Below, piece by piece: positions 40,558-43,627 of a stretch of DNA of 43,627 nucleotides; position 1 is the stretch's first letter; every line of letters starts with the position of its first letter. The notes below the pieces were generated by a model. It did no database searches. It was not told the origin of the DNA and was given only the letters and a program-made list of their open reading frames with translations. The stretch is from NCBI GenBank assembly GCA_937859745.1, contig CALMAQ010000359.1, positions 1 through 43,627 of the forward strand, in the 5' to 3' direction. The position numbers were made by a program, and so were the translations under genes. This stretch comes from an uncultured Verrucomicrobiota bacterium. GTDB taxonomy: Bacteria > Verrucomicrobiota > Verrucomicrobiia > Chthoniobacterales > SZAS-18.

Positions 40558-42687
40558 ATGAACCATATGCATGACGAGACGTCGCCTGCAGGCGGATACC
40601 GCCCAAGACTTGTAATCTACGTGGTATGGCATCCCGGGTTCGAACGGGGTCAAGCCATCGCCGAAGCGATCTATACTCAGTTTTCGCGCGATCCTGAGCG
40701 GCCTTACATGCGCGCCTTGGGCATCCCGGTGTTCTACCGCAGCGCCGTGAGCAGCGCTGACCAATCTCTGCCCGCGCCGATCCCCGTCGACGAAGCGCGG
40801 CACACCGCCATCATCACGCTCGTGGATGCCAAGATGGTGCTCACGCCAGGGTGGGCCGAGTACGTGGAAACGCTTTGGCGGCAGGTGAGCGGATCCTCCG
40901 AACGGCACCGGCTCTACCCCGTAGCAATGTCGGCCAGCGCGTACCAGTTCAGCGTGCAGATCAGCGAGGTCAATTTTATCCGCCTGCAGCACCTTGCGCC
41001 CGAGAGTTCTCTTTTGCCTTTTCTCAATCAACTCACCAACGAGCTGGCCCGGCTGTTGACCAAGCGGCCAGCCATCGCGGAACTGAACGCCGACCCTGCT
41101 CCACCACCCACCGCTCCCGAACGCATGCAGCTTTTCATCAGCCACGCCAAACTCGACGGTGAAAAGCCGGCCTTGGCTTTGCGTGATCACATTCAAAAGA
41201 CGCTGCCCTTGGACACGTTTTTCGACGCAATTGATATTGCCGCCGGCTTCCGCTTCGAAGACCAGATCAATCAAGGCATCGAGCACGGAGCTTTGGCGGT
41301 GGTGCAAACAGATGCCTACGCCTCGCGCATGTGGTGCCAGCACGAGGTAATCCGGGCCAAGCGGCGCGGCCGTCCGGTGGTGGTGATTCACTGCATTGAG
41401 GAAGGCGAGGCGCGCTCTTTTCCCTACATCGGCAACGTGCCCACCATTCGCTGGCGGGCGGATGAACCGGCACGGCTCGACGCCGTCGTGGGCCTCGTGC
41501 TCAGAGAAGTGCTTCGCAGCGAGTATTTCCACCGGCACTTTGACGATCTGAAAGAACTTTTCCATGCGCCCGCGGCCGTGCGCGCCCTGCCGCGCGCCCC
41601 CGAACTGCTCACTTGTCTGGCTCTGCGGACCGAGAGCGCGCAGGTGCCTTACTTCGTGTACCCTGACCCACCTTTAGCTAAGCAGGAAGCGGAGCTACTG
41701 ACGGAGCTGGACCCCAACCTACGGCTGACCACTCCCACTCTGCTTTTCGCCATGCCTTCCGAGCCTGTGACGTTTGCCGATCAGGGACTGGCGCGAGCTG
41801 CGGCGGGCTGGCGCATCGGCCTTTCGGTTTCGGATAGCCCGGACTTGGCAGCACGAGGACTGGGCTCGGCGCACTTGCGCGATGCGGCCACCGAGTTCGC
41901 GCGCTTTTTTCTGGCGGCAGGAGCTACGCTCGCTTATGGGGGCGATCTGCGACAAGGCGGCTTTACCGAGGTGCTTTTCGAGCTTCTGAGCACCTATCGC
42001 GCTTTGACGGGAGAAACGGTGGATGCCGTCCAGTCGTACCTGCCTTGGCCGTTGAACTTAGACCTGAGCGAGGAGCAGGAGGCGCAACTGCTCCGCACCG
42101 CGCGCTTCCACAAGGTGCCAGCACCGGCAGATGTGGGAGTTGATGCGGCTAAGATCGCATCGGCCAAGGATCTTCCGGCCGGCACGCCGCAGAACCGCGT
42201 GGCTTGGGCTAGGAGCTTGAGCGCCATGCGCCAGCGAATGAATACCGAGATCCATGCACGGCTGCTCCTGGGCGGTCAAGCGCGAGGATTAGGCAAATAC
42301 CCTGGCCTGGCGGAAGAGGCGCTGCTGGCTTTGCGGCAGAAGAAGCCTGTTTATCTCTTGGGAGGGTTTGGCGGCTGCGCTGAAGCGGTGATTCAAGCAC
42401 TTTGCGGGGAGACGCCGAAGATGCTCACGCATGACTTTCAAAGCGAGACGCCTGCAGCGCGCGAGGCGATAGCGATTTACAACGCACAACTCCGCTCTGA
42501 CGATGGTCAGATTGATTATCCGGCCCTGGTGTCAGAATTCCAAAGAATTGGAATTGATGGGTTGAACAATGGACTTAGTGAAGCGGAAAACCGGCGACTC
42601 ATTTCCAGTGCGCATTTGCCAGAGATGGTTGCGCTGGTACTGCGCGGCTTGAGCCGTCTAGGTGCACCACCGTCGCCGCAAAAATGA
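40558..42687 (+). CDS. TIR-TIR-SLOG fusion protein, candidate effector
   Basis: A 709-residue protein. Residues 16-165 form a degenerate TIR-like region (RPRLVIYVVWHPGFERGQAI). Residues 188-330 form a second, canonical TIR: MQLFISHAKLDGEKPALALR and the catalytic WCxxE motif as MWCQHEVIRAKRRGRP, with E263. Residues about 415-700 resemble a SLOG domain (AAGWRIGLSVSDSPDLAARG, then FFLAAGATLAYGGDLRQGGF and VYLLGGFGGCAEAVIQALCG). SLOG domains bind NAD-derived signals in the ThsA effectors of Thoeris. I infer that a ThsB-made signal binds the SLOG part and switches on the second TIR as an NADase. The first TIR lacks a clear WxxE and may mediate assembly. GC content is higher than in the neighbouring genes. 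Confidence 0.82.
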   Translation: MNHMHDETSPAGGYRPRLVIYVVWHPGFERGQAIAEAIYTQFSRDPERPYMRALGIPVFYRSAVSSADQSLPAPIPVDEARHTAIITLVDAKMVLTPGWAEYVETLWRQVSGSSERHRLYPVAMSASAYQFSVQISEVNFIRLQHLAPESSLLPFLNQLTNELARLLTKRPAIAELNADPAPPPTAPERMQLFISHAKLDGEKPALALRDHIQKTLPLDTFFDAIDIAAGFRFEDQINQGIEHGALAVVQTDAYASRMWCQHEVIRAKRRGRPVVVIHCIEEGEARSFPYIGNVPTIRWRADEPARLDAVVGLVLREVLRSEYFHRHFDDLKELFHAPAAVRALPRAPELLTCLALRTESAQVPYFVYPDPPLAKQEAELLTELDPNLRLTTPTLLFAMPSEPVTFADQGLARAAAGWRIGLSVSDSPDLAARGLGSAHLRDAATEFARFFLAAGATLAYGGDLRQGGFTEVLFELLSTYRALTGETVDAVQSYLPWPLNLDLSEEQEAQLLRTARFHKVPAPADVGVDAAKIASAKDLPAGTPQNRVAWARSLSAMRQRMNTEIHARLLLGGQARGLGKYPGLAEEALLALRQKKPVYLLGGFGGCAEAVIQALCGETPKMLTHDFQSETPAAREAIAIYNAQLRSDDGQIDYPALVSEFQRIGIDGLNNGLSEAENRRLISSAHLPEMVALVLRGLSRLGAPPSPQK

Positions 42688-42809
42688 CGATCAGGTCGAT
42701 AAATGATAATTTGCCTGATGCGAACGCACGGGCGCGGTTTCGCGGCAAAATCCGCAGAAGACCTCGTGTGCAGAATCGTAATAGCTGTTTACATTGATTG
42801 TACCCACGC

Positions 42810-43627
42810 ATGAACTTTTTTGTTGTTGGAGGCACTACAATTGACAGAGATGATTCGCGTTATGCACAGGAGTCCGAACTGCTAAATCGAACCATGAGGA
42901 TGTTGGGTAGTGAGATCATTCGCAACGGACACACCCTAGTCGTATGCAGCCCTTACGAGGGATCAGCAGACGTAGAGGCTGTCAAGGGTGCGACAATGAG
43001 TGGGGCGGAACGTACGGAGCCTTTCGTTCACTTTTACATTCCAGATGCTCCCTCCGTACGAGTATCGTTAATGGAACTGAAGCAGCGCACTCCTGAATTG
43101 AGATTTCAAGACTTTATTTCGCGTGGTCCGATCGATCTCGAGAACGAGGAATCTCGCAGCCACGCTTGGCTACTCGCCCAGCTATGCGCCTTGGATCGGT
43201 GCCATGCTGTTATCGCCATAGGTGGAAAGCCTACTGGGCCGATGAGTCTCTTACTTCCATTGGCCGAGACACGAAGAAAATGTATCGTGCCACTTCGTTT
43301 TCTGGGTGGCGCTGCGGCGGAAAGCTTCGATCGGCAACGTCACAATCTCCAAGACAAACTTGGCGACAGAATGCATGTATTGGTCGATCCAGAGAAAGTT
43401 GACTCGGTGATAGAGATTTTGCAGCTATTGGCGGCTGATCAGCCTGCGCCTGCTATCGAACAGAAACCTCGCAAGTTGTTTCTCAGTTATCCGAAAGCCA
43501 GACCAGCTGAAGCAGATTTCGTTGAGATGATCCTACGGCGCAGAAGTTTGAAGGTATTTCGAGACGAAGGTGACGGTAGTGGGAACCTGACTGTTGTCGG
43601 TGGTTGGATCGAGGGTGAAGATGAGCG
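42810..43627 (+). CDS. SLOG-TIR fusion protein, incomplete at window end
   Basis: The ATG at 42810 opens a frame that continues without a stop to the last base, giving 272 residues so far. Residues 1-205 fit a SLOG-type Rossmann-like fold: MNFFVVGGTTIDRDD, IIRNGHTLVVCSPYEG, CHAVIAIGGKPTGPMSLLLP and IVPLRFLGGAAAESFDRQ. From about residue 221 a TIR domain begins (RKLFLSYPKARPAEADFVEM, then RRSLKVFRDEGDG). Its catalytic Glu would lie beyond the window. The domain order is the reverse of the preceding gene. It follows that gene in the same direction after 122 bases, which contain AT-rich sequence and probably its own promoter. Confidence 0.78.
   Translation, partial: MNFFVVGGTTIDRDDSRYAQESELLNRTMRMLGSEIIRNGHTLVVCSPYEGSADVEAVKGATMSGAERTEPFVHFYIPDAPSVRVSLMELKQRTPELRFQDFISRGPIDLENEESRSHAWLLAQLCALDRCHAVIAIGGKPTGPMSLLLPLAETRRKCIVPLRFLGGAAAESFDRQRHNLQDKLGDRMHVLVDPEKVDSVIEILQLLAADQPAPAIEQKPRKLFLSYPKARPAEADFVEMILRRRSLKVFRDEGDGSGNLTVVGGWIEGEDE

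Noticed and set aside
40498-41565. 355-codon minus-strand frame opposite the TIR-TIR-SLOG gene
   Set aside because: The plus strand encodes TIR motifs with WCxxE; this frame is His/Arg/Gly-rich noise.

Overview
The window looks like high-GC (roughly 60%) DNA from a Verrucomicrobiota bacterium, most likely of the Opitutales/Opitutaceae type. The clues are two PEP-CTERM sorting signals (VPEPS.../VPEPT... followed by a hydrophobic stretch and an RRRR cluster), a propeller-type hybrid histidine kinase remnant with a REC-PAS-LuxR response regulator, and dense short-chain dehydrogenases. This assignment is an inference from protein style; no rRNA or tRNA gene was seen. The middle of the window is a plasmid or integrated-plasmid backbone, so the DNA is either a large plasmid or a chromosome carrying one.

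Layout. (1) 1-12780: cell-envelope and redox genes under one TetR-type and two LysR-type regulators. They include pirin, DoxX, SDR, NmrA-like, cupin and an FrsA-like alpha/beta hydrolase. Many are decayed: a sensor kinase with its core deleted, a beheaded and frameshifted TetR gene, an SDR frameshifted inside its YxxxK motif, and truncated lipocalin-like, PEP-CTERM, hydrolase and NDH-2 genes. (2) 12781-15022: an IS701-like and an IS5/IS427-like element inserted side by side into one CTAG target. (3) 15073-19850: a tyrosine recombinase with a flanking inverted repeat, an ScpB-like protein, an iteron-type oriV (ten iterons, a DnaA box and an AT-rich segment), a plasmid initiator, and a ParA plus small partner protein with palindromic AT-rich sites. 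(4) 20349-30085: a transfer region with a MobF relaxase, a candidate oriT, a ParA-like transfer ATPase, small accessory genes and a T4CP. No T4SS channel genes are present, so the element is probably mobilizable, not self-transmissible. A decayed ISL2-like IS duplicated the T4CP stop codon TAA as its target site.

(5) 30261-34921: stability and defence modules. These are AbiEi/AbiEii (type IV toxin-antitoxin) behind a near-perfect 53-bp palindrome, several small unknown genes, a NERD-helicase remnant, and a PIN/HTH-excisionase pair with three 9-bp operator-like repeats.

(6) 35159-43627 is the most interesting part. A tightly packed operon encodes a thymidylate-kinase-like P-loop protein, a 5-hmdU-DNA-kinase/aGPT-Pplase-family protein, a thymidylate-synthase-like enzyme, a ThsB-type (MTH538) TIR protein and an Nmad2 protein. 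It is followed by a second TIR protein, a second ThsB-type protein, a TIR-TIR-SLOG fusion and a SLOG-TIR fusion that runs off the window. Base composition is visibly lower in GC from about 34.9 to 40.5 kb and again after 42.7 kb. My reading is a composite anti-phage island joining thymidine-nucleotide/base modification with TIR/SLOG (Thoeris-like) NAD-based signalling. The domain calls rest on motifs seen in the translations; the joint function is inference.
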